Shown here: in pieces, positions 22,991-33,690 of the stretch
Layout: every line of letters begins with the position of its first letter
Position numbering within the stretch: position 1 is the stretch's first letter
From: Holothuria scabra
Lineage: Eukaryota; Echinodermata; Holothuroidea; Aspidochirotida; Holothuriidae
Assembly (NCBI GenBank): GCA_037179385.1
Contig: CM074180.1
Span: forward strand, 28,501,455-28,565,454
Direction of reading: 5' to 3'
DNA: 64,000 nucleotides
Position numbers and translations under genes: made by a program
The notes under the pieces: generated by a model
What the model saw: the letters and a program-made list of their open reading frames with translations, nothing else
The model's database searches: none
Told to the model about the DNA's origin: nothing

Positions 22991-24134
22991 ACAGTCAGGA
23001 AAGTTTCTACCCTATTAAAACCATTTCTTCCTTAGAAGTTCCCCTATGATAGGTAGAGTAAATGACAGTATCCTCAAGAAAATTACATCTTCAGTATTGG
23101 AAAAGTTTGCAATTGCATTGGGCAGGAATTGTTTAGGCAAAATTGTCCACAAGAGTTACCTGGTATGGGATTTACTAGGGCAGAAGGAAAGGAAAAACGG
23201 AGGTATAGTCATGATCATTCTAAAATTAGTAATTGATATTAAATGAATGGTGCATTTCACTGTTCACTGATACTTCTGTGTGCTACAGTACAGTAGGTCT
23301 GCTGTCTGCACTAACACCAAACTTACCATTCCCAGTATCCATACAATTAGGTAAACTTTCATACCAAGCATCACATTCCATCTTGGGCATCTTCCTTTAA
23401 GCCCCCCTTAAACAAAAAAGTCTTCATAATGTTGTAGAATGCTGGGAAGATCAGATATTAATGGCCATCACCTAATACAATTTGTAGTTAAACCAAAGTT
23501 TTGAGGAGTACCCAAACAACTCTTTTGTGTTTGGATTCATGACAGATACTTTTTTGCTGTGCAAACCTGCCCATCCTGCACAGTTCCAACTCTATCAAAT
23601 TACTTCTAACCTCCTCCCATGGCTGTCTTTGGTAACTACAGACATTTTCTTGCTGATTTGCATATCTTGGGGAGTATGCAAGTCCCTACTGTTTCAGAAT
23701 GCTTTGTACATTCTATGTGAATTCTAAAAAGCAGTTACTAATGCAGAATTTTGTTTACCGCAAAGGAAAAATTACCATGGGCTGATGAGTGTCTGTCTTT
23801 AAATCTAACAAAAGCATTTACAGATGCTGTACAGTAGTCAAAGAATTCATTTCATCAGAGAAAGAAGTATTATGGAAAGGTTTTACAAATAACATGCCCT
23901 GGTGTACTATAAATAGAAATGTGTTCAAATATATGTGCTATATATAGTATAGGTTCCAAAGAGATTGTACAGGAAAGGTTATACAACAGAGGTACAAAAT
24001 CCCTTTATTAGAGTCCTTACAATACAATACTATTTTATGAAATGAAAGTGCACAGTACAGATACATTGGAACAAATATAAGTACATTGTGTACCATACAA
24101 AAGGGACTCCATACTGACGTTGCGTTAACTTTAA

Positions 24135-24335
24135 GCTACAGTAGCTATTTATCAACCCTAACAGCTCCAATTCTCCCAACCTACTTACTGTACTTCTAGC
24201 CCCTCCCAGATCTGTCTAAAATTTATCTTTATTCAGATGCAGGCCTAATGTATTACTTCAGGGCAAACCTCAGTATTTTTCCAGGCGCTTAATATTCAAT
24301 CAGAATATGTAATATGAGCTACCCTGCAACCAGGA
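24135..24335 (-). mobile_element. TTAA MITE, 3' part
   Basis: Minus-oriented: plus-strand text CTCCAATTCTCCCAACCTAC, TAGCCCCTCCCAGATCTGTC and ATTCAGATGCAGGCCTAAT is the complement of the family's 3' half. Confidence 0.6.
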
Positions 24336-24619
24336 TGATGAAAGACTTCATTTAAGGATTTACAATGCTGTGAGAATGATATAGGAGCTAATGAAGAGGT
24401 GATATGATATGACATTCACTAAATAAGGAGTAGAAATAACAACTCACTGTCCAGTCATATTTGGGAATACAGTAGCCCCAGAGTTTTGCAGGAAATAGTT
24501 GATGACTGCATTTTCTTTGAGTGAAATTCATTCAAATAATACAGCTTCACTCTGGTTGGTCAACAGTGACTTCCATCCCAACATAAAAGTCTTGCCCACT
24601 CAGTGTGGGGCAAATTTAA

Positions 24620-24714
24620 AGGCACCACAGTCAATCCTCACCCTAAACTACAATTTTTGTACAGTAGTTGTCTACAGAAATTCTCAGTTGTCACTGCTCC
24701 TTGACCTTCAATAA
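24620..24714 (+). mobile_element. TTAA MITE, 5' part
   Basis: Begins after TTAA with AGGCACCACAGTCAATCC, then CACCCTAAACTACAATTTTT and ACAGAAATTCTCAGTTG. It stops where the SINE at 24,716 begins. Confidence 0.65.
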
Positions 24715-24715
24715 A

Positions 24716-24786
24716 TTAGTTAGTCAGAGTTTTACAGCCTAGTTTCCAACCTATTGGTTCAAGTCGAGCCGACTACATCCTTTTTT
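24716..24786 (-). mobile_element. SINE, part 1 (interrupted)
   Basis: Minus-strand SINE 3' half: TTAGTTAGTCAGAG, CAGCCTAGTTTCCAACCTAT, GTTCAAGTCGAGCCGAC, ending in a T-run. It is continued at 27,086-27,111 by CCAGTTGTGGCTCACTGGC; the intact arrangement is seen at 20,902. The 2.3 kb between the halves is the Helentron-like copy B. Confidence 0.85.
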
Positions 24787-24832
24787 GATTCCTTGCCGTA
24801 GGCCAAGGAATCTATGCGATGGTGATGTCGTG

Positions 24833-24835
24833 CGT

Positions 24836-24878
<43 letters not shown>
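24833..24878 (+). repeat. (TG)n microsatellite
   Basis: Uninterrupted or nearly uninterrupted TG dinucleotides just inside the 5' end of Helentron-like copy B. Every copy with an intact 5' end has a TG tract at this position. Confidence 0.9.
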
Positions 24879-24882
<4 letters not shown>

Positions 24883-24899
24883 ACGCTTTGCTTGTAAAC

Positions 24900-26760
24900 A
24901 CGATATCTCAAGAAGGGTAAGTGTGACTAACCTCATATTTGGTGTGTGGGTTGGTCATATTGAGTAGATGATCCTTATTGTTTTTGGTGGAGATCAAAGG
25001 TCATTTGGGGTCACAAGAGGTCAAAAGGTCAAAACCTTGTAAACACGATATCTTGAGAACGGTACATGTGACTATGGTCATATTTGGTGTGCGGGTTGGT
25101 CATATTGAGTAGATGATCCCTATCAATTTTCGTGGAGGTCAAAGGTCATTTGGGGTCACGAGAGGTCAATAGGTAAATTCCTTAGAAATTGCTTGTAAAC
25201 ATGGTATCTCAAGAAGAGTTAGTGTGACTAATCTGATATTTGGTGTGTGCATTGGCCATATTGAATAGATGATCCCTATTGTTTTTGGTGGAGATTAAAG
25301 GTCATTTGGGGTCACGAGAGGTCAAAAGGTCAAAACCATGTAAACACGATATCTCTAGAATGGTACGTGTGGTTATGCTTATATGTGGTGTGTGGGTTGG
25401 TCATATTGAGTAGATGATCCCTATTGTTTTTTGGTGGAGATCAAAGGTCATTTGGGGTCACGAGAGGTCAATAGGTCAAAACCTTCTAAACAGGATATCT
25501 CAAGAACAGTACATGTAACTATGCTCATATTTGGTATGTGGGTCGGGCATATTGAGTAGATGATCCCTATTGTTTGTGGTGGAGGTCAAAGGTCATTTGG
25601 GGTCACGAGAGGTCAAAAGATCAAAACCTCATAAACACGGTATCTCCTGAACAGTACATGTAACTATGCTCATATTTGGTATGTGGGTCGGTCATATTGA
25701 TTAGATGATCCCTATTGTTTTTGGTGGAGGTTAAAGGTCATTTGGGGTCACGAGAGGTCAAAAGGTCAAAACTTAGTAAACACGATATCTCGAGAACGGT
25801 ACATGTGACTATGCTCATATTTGGTGTGTGGGTTGGTTGTATTGAGTAGATGATTCCTATCGATTTTCATGGAGGTCAAAGGTCATTTGGGGTCACGAGA
25901 GGTCAAAAGGTCAAAACTTCGTAAACCCAATATCTCAAGAACGGTACAGGTGACTGTGCTCATATTTAGAGTGTGGATTGGTCATATTGAGTAGATGATC
26001 CCTATTGATTGTGGTGGAGGTCAAAGGTCATTTGGGGTCACGAGAGGTCAAAAGATCAAAACCTCTTAAACACGATATCGGCAAAACAGTACATGTAACT
26101 ATGCTCATATTTAGTGTGTGTGTTGGTCGTATTGAGTAGATGATCCCTATTGATTTTCATGGAGGTCAAAGGGCATTTGGGATCATGAGAGGTCAATAGG
26201 TAAATTCCTTAGAAATTGCTTGTAAACACAGTATCTCAAGACGAGTAAGTGTGACTAATGTCATATTTGGTTTGTGGGTTGGCCATATTGAGTAGATGAT
26301 CCCTATTGTTTTTGGTGGAGATCTAAGGTCATTTGGGGTCACGAGAGGTCAAAAGGTTAAAACCTCATAAACACGGTATCTCCTGAACAGTACATGTAAC
26401 TATGCTCATATTTGGTATGTGGGTCGGTCATATTGATTAGATGATCCCTATTGTTTTTGGTGGAGGTTAAAGGTCATTTGGGGTCACGAGAGGTCAAAAG
26501 GTCAAAACTTAGTAAACACGATATCTCGAGAACGGTACATGTGACTATGCTCATATTTGGTGTGTGGGTTGGTTGTATTGAGTAGATGATTCCTATCGAT
26601 TTTCATGGAGGTCAAAGGTCATTTGGGGTCACGAGAGGTCAAAAGGTCAAAACTTCGTAAACCCAATATCTCAAGAACGGTACAGGTGACTGTGCTCATA
26701 TTTAGAGTGTGGATTGGTCATATTGAGTAGATGATCCCTATTGATTTTCCCAAAGGTCAA
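24900..26760 (+). repeat. 146-bp tandem array with nuclear-receptor half-sites
   Basis: About 13 units. The landmark CATATTTGG recurs near 24,934, 25,080, 25,234, 25,380, 25,526, 25,671, 25,817, 25,963, 26,109, 26,263, 26,407, 26,553 and 26,698. The consensus unit has five direct half-sites, AGGTCA, AGGTCA, GGGTCA, AGGTCA, AGGTCA, with spacers of 1, 4, 4 and 2 bases; a perfect block is at 25,873-25,913. A segment of about 370 bp (starting near 25,630) is repeated 736 bp downstream with very few differences, so a five-unit higher-order duplication occurred recently. Confidence 0.9.
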
Positions 26761-27085
26761 AGTTCATTTGTCAGCATGTTCAAGGCCTGACAAGCTTTCC
26801 TGCACAGTCTTTCAAGAAAGGTCACTTGTAGGGTCCTGTTACTTTTCATGTAGATAGCACATAGTGAATACATGGTCCCAGAAGTTTTTGGTGGAGGTCA
26901 AATGTTATTTGGGTTCACAACGGGCAAGAGGGATCTCAATGTAGGAAGATTGGATGCCTTGCATGTGTACTTTGTGGGCACATTATGGAGCCCTGTCAAT
27001 TGAAAAACATTGCAAAGCAATGTCAATGTGAAAAAAGGCCTTACATTTCAGCGGCAAGGAATCACGAAGCCTTTCGGCTTTCTGG

Positions 27086-27111
27086 TTCCAGTTGTGGCTC
27101 ACTGGCTTGAA
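27086..27111 (-). mobile_element. SINE, part 2 (continuation)
   Basis: TTCCAGTTGTGGCTCACTGG and the following CTTG continue the SINE broken at 24,786. Confidence 0.8.
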
Positions 27112-27157
27112 AAAAAAGCCATACTGTAGCTCATATTACATGGCATTTACTGTATTG

Positions 27158-27290
27158 AGCTCAGCTCAGGAATATGTGTCCTACAGTACAGAACGAAGAT
27201 GTGAGTTGGACTGTTATAATTCATTTTGCATGCTCTGTAATATATTTTTGAATTTTTTGACTTGAGGTACACTTCAAACATTCTAACAGT
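27158..27290 (+). repeat. Unnamed interspersed repeat, copy 1
   Basis: Shares CAGCTCAGGAAT, GAGTTGGACTGT, AATATATTTTTGA and GACTTGAGGTACACTT with 30,776-31,062; a small inverted piece lies at about 30,478-30,530. Confidence 0.6.
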
Positions 27291-27460
27291 ATCAAATTTC
27301 AAGACCATTAGGACACTCAATAAATAAAGATTACACCCGCTCAATTTTGTAATACTTTGAATTTTGAGTTGTTGGGACATCATTCAGCGGGGTTGGGGGG
27401 GGGGGTGGGGTGGTGATGGGGTGTTGCTACATTTGTGTAGAATTGGCCCATATCATTTCT

Positions 27461-27645
27461 GTCTACAATCCTCGACAAAAATGATGGGACAAAACAAGCA
27501 AAACCAGCAATGTATGGAACACCATCCCCCCACTCCCCCATTCAATGTTGCGGCAGCCCAAGGCGTCCTGAAACTTCAACATTGATATGGGAAGCGTGGT
27601 TTGTCCCATGTACTTTTGTTTAGGATTGTCAGAAGCCTGTACAAA
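27461..27645. mobile_element. MITE, copy 1
   Basis: About 185 bp with inverted ends (GACAAAAATGATGGGACAAA on the left against TTTGTCCCATGTACTTTTG on the right, extended by GGATTGTCAG). 27,471-27,570 is identical for 100 bp to 28,231-28,330. The 78- and 105-aa frames spanning the two copies are by-products. Confidence 0.75.
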
Positions 27646-28207
27646 GGTATAGGAAATAGTAATGGGGAGCAGTGACGAGTTCTACATAGGGATAACGAAT
27701 AAATTAAGCGTTATGAAGCCTACTTTCGGAGCTTTCTGTAGCAGTTCGGTTTCAAAAATTTAAAACGCCACGTTTGTTCTGTATTTTATCTGCAATATCT
27801 GTTCCCCCTCCCCTCAAGGTTGTTTTGATCTTCCCCCCTCCCTGAGAAATATTTCTGGCTCAAAAGCGACCCGTCCCATCTCCCTTCGGTACCCTGCGGC
27901 AACGGGTCTTCTGAATAGGTTAATGACAAAATAAACGACGTTAAACCAGCCATGGGTACCTTATTTTGATCACTTCCCGGTCCTAATTAGAAAAACCGAA
28001 TATGGACAGAAGTCCGTAATGTGTGATAAGTTACATTTCTTCCCCATGAAATATTTAAAAGCTGCTTTTATTGTCTTGTCATGCAGCAATTGTTCTTCAT
28101 AATGCTAACACCGTGACATTTGTCTTCTAATCACTCCTTTCAGAGTACACAACCTTTATTCACCAACTGTCATTACGTTGCCCATGACCAAAAACTTCTT
28201 CATATAC

Positions 28208-28392
28208 ATTTGTACAGGCATCCGACAATCCTCGACAAAAATGATGGGACAAAACAAGCAAAACCAGCAATGTATGGAACACCATCCCCCCACTCCCCCA
28301 TTCAATGTTGCGGCAGCCCAAGGCGTCCTGCCTTCAACATTGATACGGGGAGCGGGGTTTGTCCCATGTACTTTTGTGTAGGATTGTACAGT
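28208..28392. mobile_element. MITE, copy 2
   Basis: Second copy of the 27,461 element, 760 bp downstream and in the same orientation. Left end TGTACAGGCATCCGACAATC pairs with the right end of copy 1 (GATTGTCAGAAGCCTGTACA). Confidence 0.75.
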
Positions 28393-28654
28393 ACAGTAGT
28401 TACATTATCTACGGTACAGTACATGTTCTATGTGTGATTTCCCTTACTTCAGATTCACCCAGTGAAAATATCCCACTGACTTACTGTGCACAACTGAAGA
28501 AGTTATTGAAAAATGATATGATACAGCCTTCAGAGCCTTGTCTGAGCAGCAATATCGATATCAGAACTAATTAACAGTCTTGGAACTTTACACCTGCTGC
28601 AAAGGTTATTACATGTGAAGAAATCTCCAGTTTGTACTCTGAACATACTTCAAG

Positions 28655-28973
28655 CCCCAGTCCTTTCACCCCCAACTACAATTTTTGTTGGGGCTTACAG
28701 AAATTCTCAATTGACTCAGCTCTTTGAGTGACAGCTTATTCAAACAATCCAGAGTACCAAAGCTTATATTATACGTACAACATGAAACATAGGTTACTGA
28801 GAGTGTTTTGATTATACTGTACACATTGAGCTTTTCTATACTCACCCTGAAGCAATAAACTGAGATTGTGTCTGGATGAGGATGAATTTCAGACAGTTGT
28901 GGGTGGGGCTTAAGCAAGAAGTTTAGGAGAATTGGTACTGTTTGAGGTGAGAGGATTGAGCCTTTAAAGCTCA
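28655..28973 (+). mobile_element. TTAA MITE
   Basis: CACCCCCAACTACAATTTTT, AGAAATTCTCAATTGACTC, CAGCTCTTTGAGTGACAGC, GAGATTGTGTCTGGATGAGG, GTGGGTGGGGC and GGAGAATTGGTAC; right TTAA at 28,974-28,977. It retains the GCTTATATTATAC target that is occupied in the copy at 5,610. Confidence 0.75.
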
Positions 28974-29763
28974 AGGTGAGGCTTGTTTATTTTCTGAAGT
29001 AAAGCAAAGTACAGTAACAAGACAAGAGTCCCTCTTGTAGGCATTCTGTTTGTTAGACCATGGTACAGTAGCTCCATGGTTAGACTTCCTTAGAATTGTG
29101 GAACTGATCACCTACAGACACACCACATACTACATGTAGTACCCTGGATGCTCACCCCAGTGCCCTCTTATAGTCTGAGGTGCCTTGAAATATTCCCAGG
29201 ATATATGTAAATGCTGTTACAAATCATGTATTATAGCTTTGTAAGCTTTTAATATAGTTTGCCTAGGGTTGTGTTTCTACCATGTAACATAATGTTAGAA
29301 AGAATAGAAACAATATGTTATAAGCTGCTTGTTATCATTCTTTACCCAGAGATTTCCAATTCTGCCAACCTTCTTTGACTGTGGTCTCACGTACCTCATG
29401 CTCAAAGTAACACTGTGTTACTTTGCGCTCGAGTAACGTGGGAATGCAGGTTGAGGTGGGTGTCGGTGTTTTTTAAATTCTGATCCACCCCAAATCCATG
29501 GTTATGCTGTTTTAAACACTGTGTTTGTTTTAATCAAGCAAGGTCACAGGTGTTTATGGTGCTGATGACAGGTATTTTCTAACATTTTACAGTAATTGGA
29601 AGGTTAAGTATTTGACCTCGTTACTATGGTGGCACTACCCAATCAACGTAACACAGGTATGTAAGAACACAGACGGGAAAACACGGAGTTAACCTGCGAT
29701 TTTGCTTTATTGTAAACATGAGGGAGCACTGAGTGTTGCAGGGCATGTAAGACCAAGCCTTAA

Positions 29764-30021
29764 CTGTACAGTACAGTACTTCTAAGCTCCTACAGTTGTA
29801 TGAAACTTGTCCAGATGCAACCCTAGCTTATTGCTTCAGGTTATATCCCATGAGCAAACTGTGCCTAGAAGGCCCAAATATTTAATCAGAACATGCAGTG
29901 CATGCTGTGAAATATAAGCTGCTCAGCAGTTTTAGAATTGTTTCAGTCAAAGAGCTGTGCCAATGCAGAAATTCTGTAGAATGTGGGTTAAATTGTACTT
30001 TTGGCTGAAGATTGACTGTCT
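29764..30021 (-). mobile_element. TTAA MITE
   Basis: Minus-oriented 258-bp copy between TTAA at 29,760-29,763 and 30,022-30,025. Plus-strand text TTGTCCAGATGCAACCCTAG and GTCAAAGAGCTGTGCCAATG is the complement of family blocks. Confidence 0.7.
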
Positions 30022-30775
30022 TTAACTGAGTTGTGTTGAAGCTGCTGTAGCGCTAAGTTCACTGTGCCTGTCCATTACAGTAAATCCAGTGAACTTGAAA
30101 GCTAGTGAAGCAGTGTGTTTGATTGTGTGTTGGTACAGTAATTTGGGTATACAGACTGTTTGAAATTCACAACCCCATCTATGTACCTCTTTGTTCATCA
30201 AGTGGCCTCTACAGTTTGAAGCCACTCTGTGGTCAGTGTGGCTTACAAAAAGGAAATTGGCATATAAAATCCTACTACTGTATGTGGCTATCTCCCATTC
30301 TGTTTTCTTCAATTGAGTTGGTCAAGTCAATCAGCTTTTGCAATTTTTTTATTTTGAGTTCAAGTGCAGTTAGAGCCTTTTCAGTTTGTCAGCTTTATTT
30401 GATCAGTGCCTTTTTGAGCTTCTATTTTAAACCAGCAATTCCCTCAGACAAGAACATTCCTGTTCTATTTATATACCATTGAAGTGTACCTCAAGTCTAG
30501 AATTTAACAAAAATATATTTTGTAAGTTGTAAAATGAATCTTATTCATCCAACTTCCATTGCCACACTGTTGCTCATTCCATTGTTGAGAAATTAAATGT
30601 TTAATTTATTTACCTTAAAACAAATTGCAGGTAGTCCATTGCAAATAAAGTGACTTTCTTGATGTACATCTGACATTACTGTACTGTATCTGCTTTGTTT
30701 CCCTTTATAATTAAAAATGTTTTTATGACTTTGAACACTTCCTGGTTGCTTGCTTACCATATTGCACAGAGAGGG

Positions 30776-31062
30776 CTCTATTAATTACATCAATACATAA
30801 GAGTATTGGTGCTGTCACACCTTGGTACAAGGTGCAGTAACTTTTCAGAAAAACAAAGAAATACAAAGATTGTAATTTGAGTAGTACAACAATGACATCA
30901 CATTGTTGCACAATGTACCATTTAAAGTTGAGTGAAAAAACTTCAACATATCTCAGCTCAGGAATGTCCTATGAAGAGGAGAGTTGGACTGTACAGTAAG
31001 AACTCAATATTTGTGCTCTTTAATATATTTTGACTTTTTTACTTGAGGTACACTTTCAGATC
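30776..31062 (+). repeat. Unnamed interspersed repeat, copy 2
   Basis: Shares TTGGTGC, CAAGGTGCAGTA-like text, AACAAAGAAATACAAAGATT, CAACAATGACATCACA, TTGAGTG and CAGCTCAGGAAT with 41,850-42,035, and its 3' part with 27,158-27,290. No ends or coding capacity seen. Confidence 0.6.
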
Positions 31063-31588
31063 CAAACAATGTGGATACTTAGCTAAACTATAGACTGGGT
31101 ATGCAATGTGAGAAACCTAGTATACTATATACCTTTCCATGTTAAGGTATAAAGTATTTATTGGGTAATTATTATGACCATAGTGGTGTTACACATAATA
31201 TCAACCTGAATATGTTTTTGTCAAGACTCAAAGTTGAAGGGTCTCACAATTTTTTTTTCAAGAGTCCCATGAATAGAAGTACAAGGCATATTGAATGGTT
31301 GTAAATAAATTCAATATAGAGAGTTACGGTACATGACCAAAGTCTAACAGGCTGGTTACTCTTTGGCATGAGCCGAGGTCTCCTTTGGCCAGTGATGCTC
31401 TTGTGAACTTTCATTCCAAGAGGTTTGGCACTATTTTGAGCAGCATATTATAAGTGTTTAAATAGCTGGAGCTTATGTATTTCGCTGATGCAAATTTTAA
31501 GTAGAACATAGTTATTGCAACCTTTGATTGATGGTTTATATCATAACTTTTGTGTTATTACCCAAACAAACCCTTTGTCTATTTTCAG

Positions 31589-31696
31589 GCTGACAAAAGA
31601 GCCCACCACAATGCATTGGAGAGAAAACGCAGAGATCACATCAAAGATAGTTTCAACATGCTTAGAGATGCAATACCAAACCTAGAAAATGAAAAG
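31589..31696 (+). CDS. max: MAX coding exon 2 (basic region, helix 1)
   Basis: 36 codons, from [17 protein letters not shown] through [19 protein letters not shown]. This is the DNA-binding basic region and helix 1 of the bHLH domain, residues 14-49 of the predicted protein. His20, Glu24 and Arg28 correspond to the residues that read CACGTG in vertebrate MAX (H28, E32, R36). Acceptor is TTTTCAG|GCT, donor GAAAAG|GTATGG, both phase 0, and the exon borders coincide with those of vertebrate MAX. Similarity is near-complete in the basic region; helix 1 and loop differ at a few positions ([14 protein letters not shown]). If intron 2 is retained the frame stays open for 83 more codons. Identity of the gene rests chiefly on this exon and the next. 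Confidence 0.98.
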
Positions 31697-31876
31697 GTAT
31701 GGAAATATGTAAAATCATGGTCACATAATTGGCCAGAACTCCCAGTTTGCTTTAAAAAATCAAATTGGAGTGCTATATTTTCCTGGGTCTACCTGGTGTT
31801 CTTTTTGATCAATATTCCTAGCATTTCATGTTCCCCACGGTCATATTATTTCAGTGGTTACAGATTTAGGCACAGT

Positions 31877-32060
31877 CAGTGGCATAAACACGGGGAGGGT
31901 TTGGGACCCCATGACCCAACCTTGCAATACAGAAAACACCTAAAATAAGGGTTTTTTCTCTCTATCCGAAGACCCTTCCCTCATATCGTGCCCCAACCCC
32001 CCCTCTCTCCCAACCATGACACCAAAACCCTCCCTATGACAAAATCCTGGCTGCACACCT
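31877..32060. mobile_element. hAT-like MITE
   Basis: Starts CAGTGGCATAAACACGGGGA and shares CCCAACCTTGCAAT, TTTTTCTCTCTAT, CCCTCAT and GTGCCCCAACC with 3,078-3,246. The right end (CTGGCTGCACACC) is approximate. Confidence 0.6.
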
Positions 32061-32339
32061 AGGTACATTTCCAGGGATCAATGTTACTTTACCACATATG
32101 TCCACAAGGCTTACTCTAATGTTCCAAACCTGGGAACATTTTGAACCCTAGGAACAGCAAACCCTAGAGTGGTTACTGCATCATAGCTCCATGCATTCTT
32201 ACCCACCCCCTTCTAAAGTTGTTGGGGTTATTTTTTTTAAGTTCAAGTCAAATTTATGGCATTTTTCCTTCACTAATGAAGGCTGGGCAGGAACTACCTG
32301 TTTTAAGATATCTTTTACCATATTCTAGAGGTGATAATC

Positions 32340-32832
32340 TGTATTTGAATATTTATTGACTCCTTAAAGGTCATTTGAGGTCAGCGGAGCCCTGTAAAAC
32401 TGCAAAACCCTCAGAAATAGCTCATCAACATGATACCTCCAGATAAGCCATTTCAGGTTACATGATGTAAAACTGCCAAAACCTTGTTTAATGTGATGAG
32501 AGGAAGAACTTTGTTTGTAGTGGAGATAAGAGGTCATGCTAGGTCACCAGAGGTCAAATGTAAACTTAGATCACCAGAGGTTTAGAACTTCACTAAACAA
32601 GATACCTTAAATGGGGAAGTGTTAAGAATTTTTTTCATGTTTGTTACGTGGGTGCAGTTCATGGTTAAGAAGAGGACCCTTATTGATTTGGAAGATCAGA
32701 AAGAACCTGGGGTCCTAAACCATCAAAAAGTAGGACTTCCCAAGAAGAGGTCAAAAGGCAAAATTTCCCAAGTTTTCCATTCCCCAAATATTCTTTTCGG
32801 CAAGGAATCACTAGGCCTTTGGGCTTTTTCGG
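32340..32832 (+). mobile_element. Helentron/HINE-like element, copy E (decayed)
   Basis: Degenerate tandem units (GGTCATTTGAGGTCAG, GAGGTCATGCTAGGTCACC) followed by a recognisable 3' end: GGCAAGGAATC at 32,799-32,809, hairpin-like GGCCTTTGGGCTTT and a mutated terminus TTCGG. The 5' end is missing. Sense orientation in MAX intron 2. Confidence 0.7.
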
Positions 32833-33582
32833 TTGTTTGCCAGCTTATCTTGTATGTGATGTTGATGTTTTTGAAGAAGAAAATTGTCAAACTTTCCAGA
32901 ATATGAAAAATTACCAATGAAATCAAAATGAAAAAAAAACAACAAATATTTGGAAAATAGCCTTTGTTACCTGTCAAAAAATTTTGTACAAAATTATTTT
33001 GCCCAGTAAGTATTTCAATAGCACTTGTGATAGTTTTTTCACATTTTATAAGCATGCTTCTACATGTAATCAGTTTTGTATGATCAGCACTTTTAATACA
33101 GCATTTATTATGTTCAAACCTTTCAACATATTAGAAATTTTAGGTGTGTGAACACCATCTCAGGGTCTACTATATATGAGAGCCTACAGTAGAGGAAGGG
33201 GTTTTCTCCCCCTTTGAAAACTCTTTGAGATAGTAAGTGCAATAAGGTGCAAAATAGTGTGACATTTTTCAATCATCGAAGATGATCATGTTTTCATGAT
33301 TTTTCAATTTTCACATTAGTTTTCATATTAATTATGATATATTTCAGTAAAAAAACGAAGCATGCTTAATTTTACCGTGAGTATCATTTACCACAACTCA
33401 TCTGTCATTTGGTGCACTTTCTGTACAGTAGGTGTTGTCACATGTATGTTCTCACCTTACAACTTACTGTAGGATTATAAAGTACATCTTGATTTCGGCC
33501 ATTTTGAGTTAGCAAATTCATTTGAGGCTGTTATGTGTTTAAAACATGTGAGTGTGTGAGAAATATGAATTGCATGTGACAC

Positions 33583-33690
33583 AATACCAATACCAATACC
33601 AAAAAGCATTTATATAGCGCCGTAACAATGAACACAGCGCTTTACAGAATGAAAGCATAATGCAAAACATATACAAATATAGGTATTAAA
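33583..33690. repeat. TTATATAGCGCC / AGCGCTTTACA repeat fragment
   Basis: ACAATACCAATACCAATACC simple repeat followed by GCATTTATATAGCGCC and CAGCGCTTTACAGAATG. This AGCGC-centred inverted motif is familiar from interspersed repeats of many aquatic animals; I cannot name the family. Confidence 0.5.

Larger units (their letters stand above)
24787..27085 (+). mobile_element. Helentron/HINE-like element, copy B (complete)
   Basis: A complete 2,299-bp copy whose ends are fixed by the SINE it interrupts. Order: GATTCCTTGCC and a complementary arm GGCCAAGGAATC (5' hairpin), TATGCGATGGTGATGTCGTG, a (TG)n tract (about 24,833-24,878), about 13 tandem units of about 146 bp, then the 3' subterminal repeat GGCAAGGAATC (27,053-27,063) and a terminal hairpin AAGCC-TTTC-GGCTT ending CTGG at 27,085. 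It has no coding capacity. It inserted in a run of T. This matches the known plan of Helentron-associated elements (DINE-1 of flies, pearl elements of bivalves, TSP of sea urchin): subterminal inverted repeats, 3' hairpin, internal tandem core, TT target. It is in the sense orientation of MAX. Classification is by structure, not by homology search. Confidence 0.85.
8221..31588 (+). other. max: MAX intron 1 (23.4 kb)
   Basis: Starts GTGAGT and ends TTTTCAG. It holds the LINE, two Helentron-like elements (12,561 and 24,787), numerous MITEs and SINEs listed separately, and the dense TACTGTA/TACAGTA zone. The parts not covered by listed elements (8,221-10,227; 15,369-19,240; 20,100-20,900; 21,830-22,666; 22,999-24,134; 29,000-29,760; 31,063-31,588) show no exon or RNA gene that I can support; poly-C/poly-A runs occur near 18,164-18,182 and 18,386-18,411. 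Confidence 0.8.

Noticed and set aside
27364..28437. Frames of 67-105 codons sharing peptide text
   Set aside because: They are two copies of one MITE read in chance frames.
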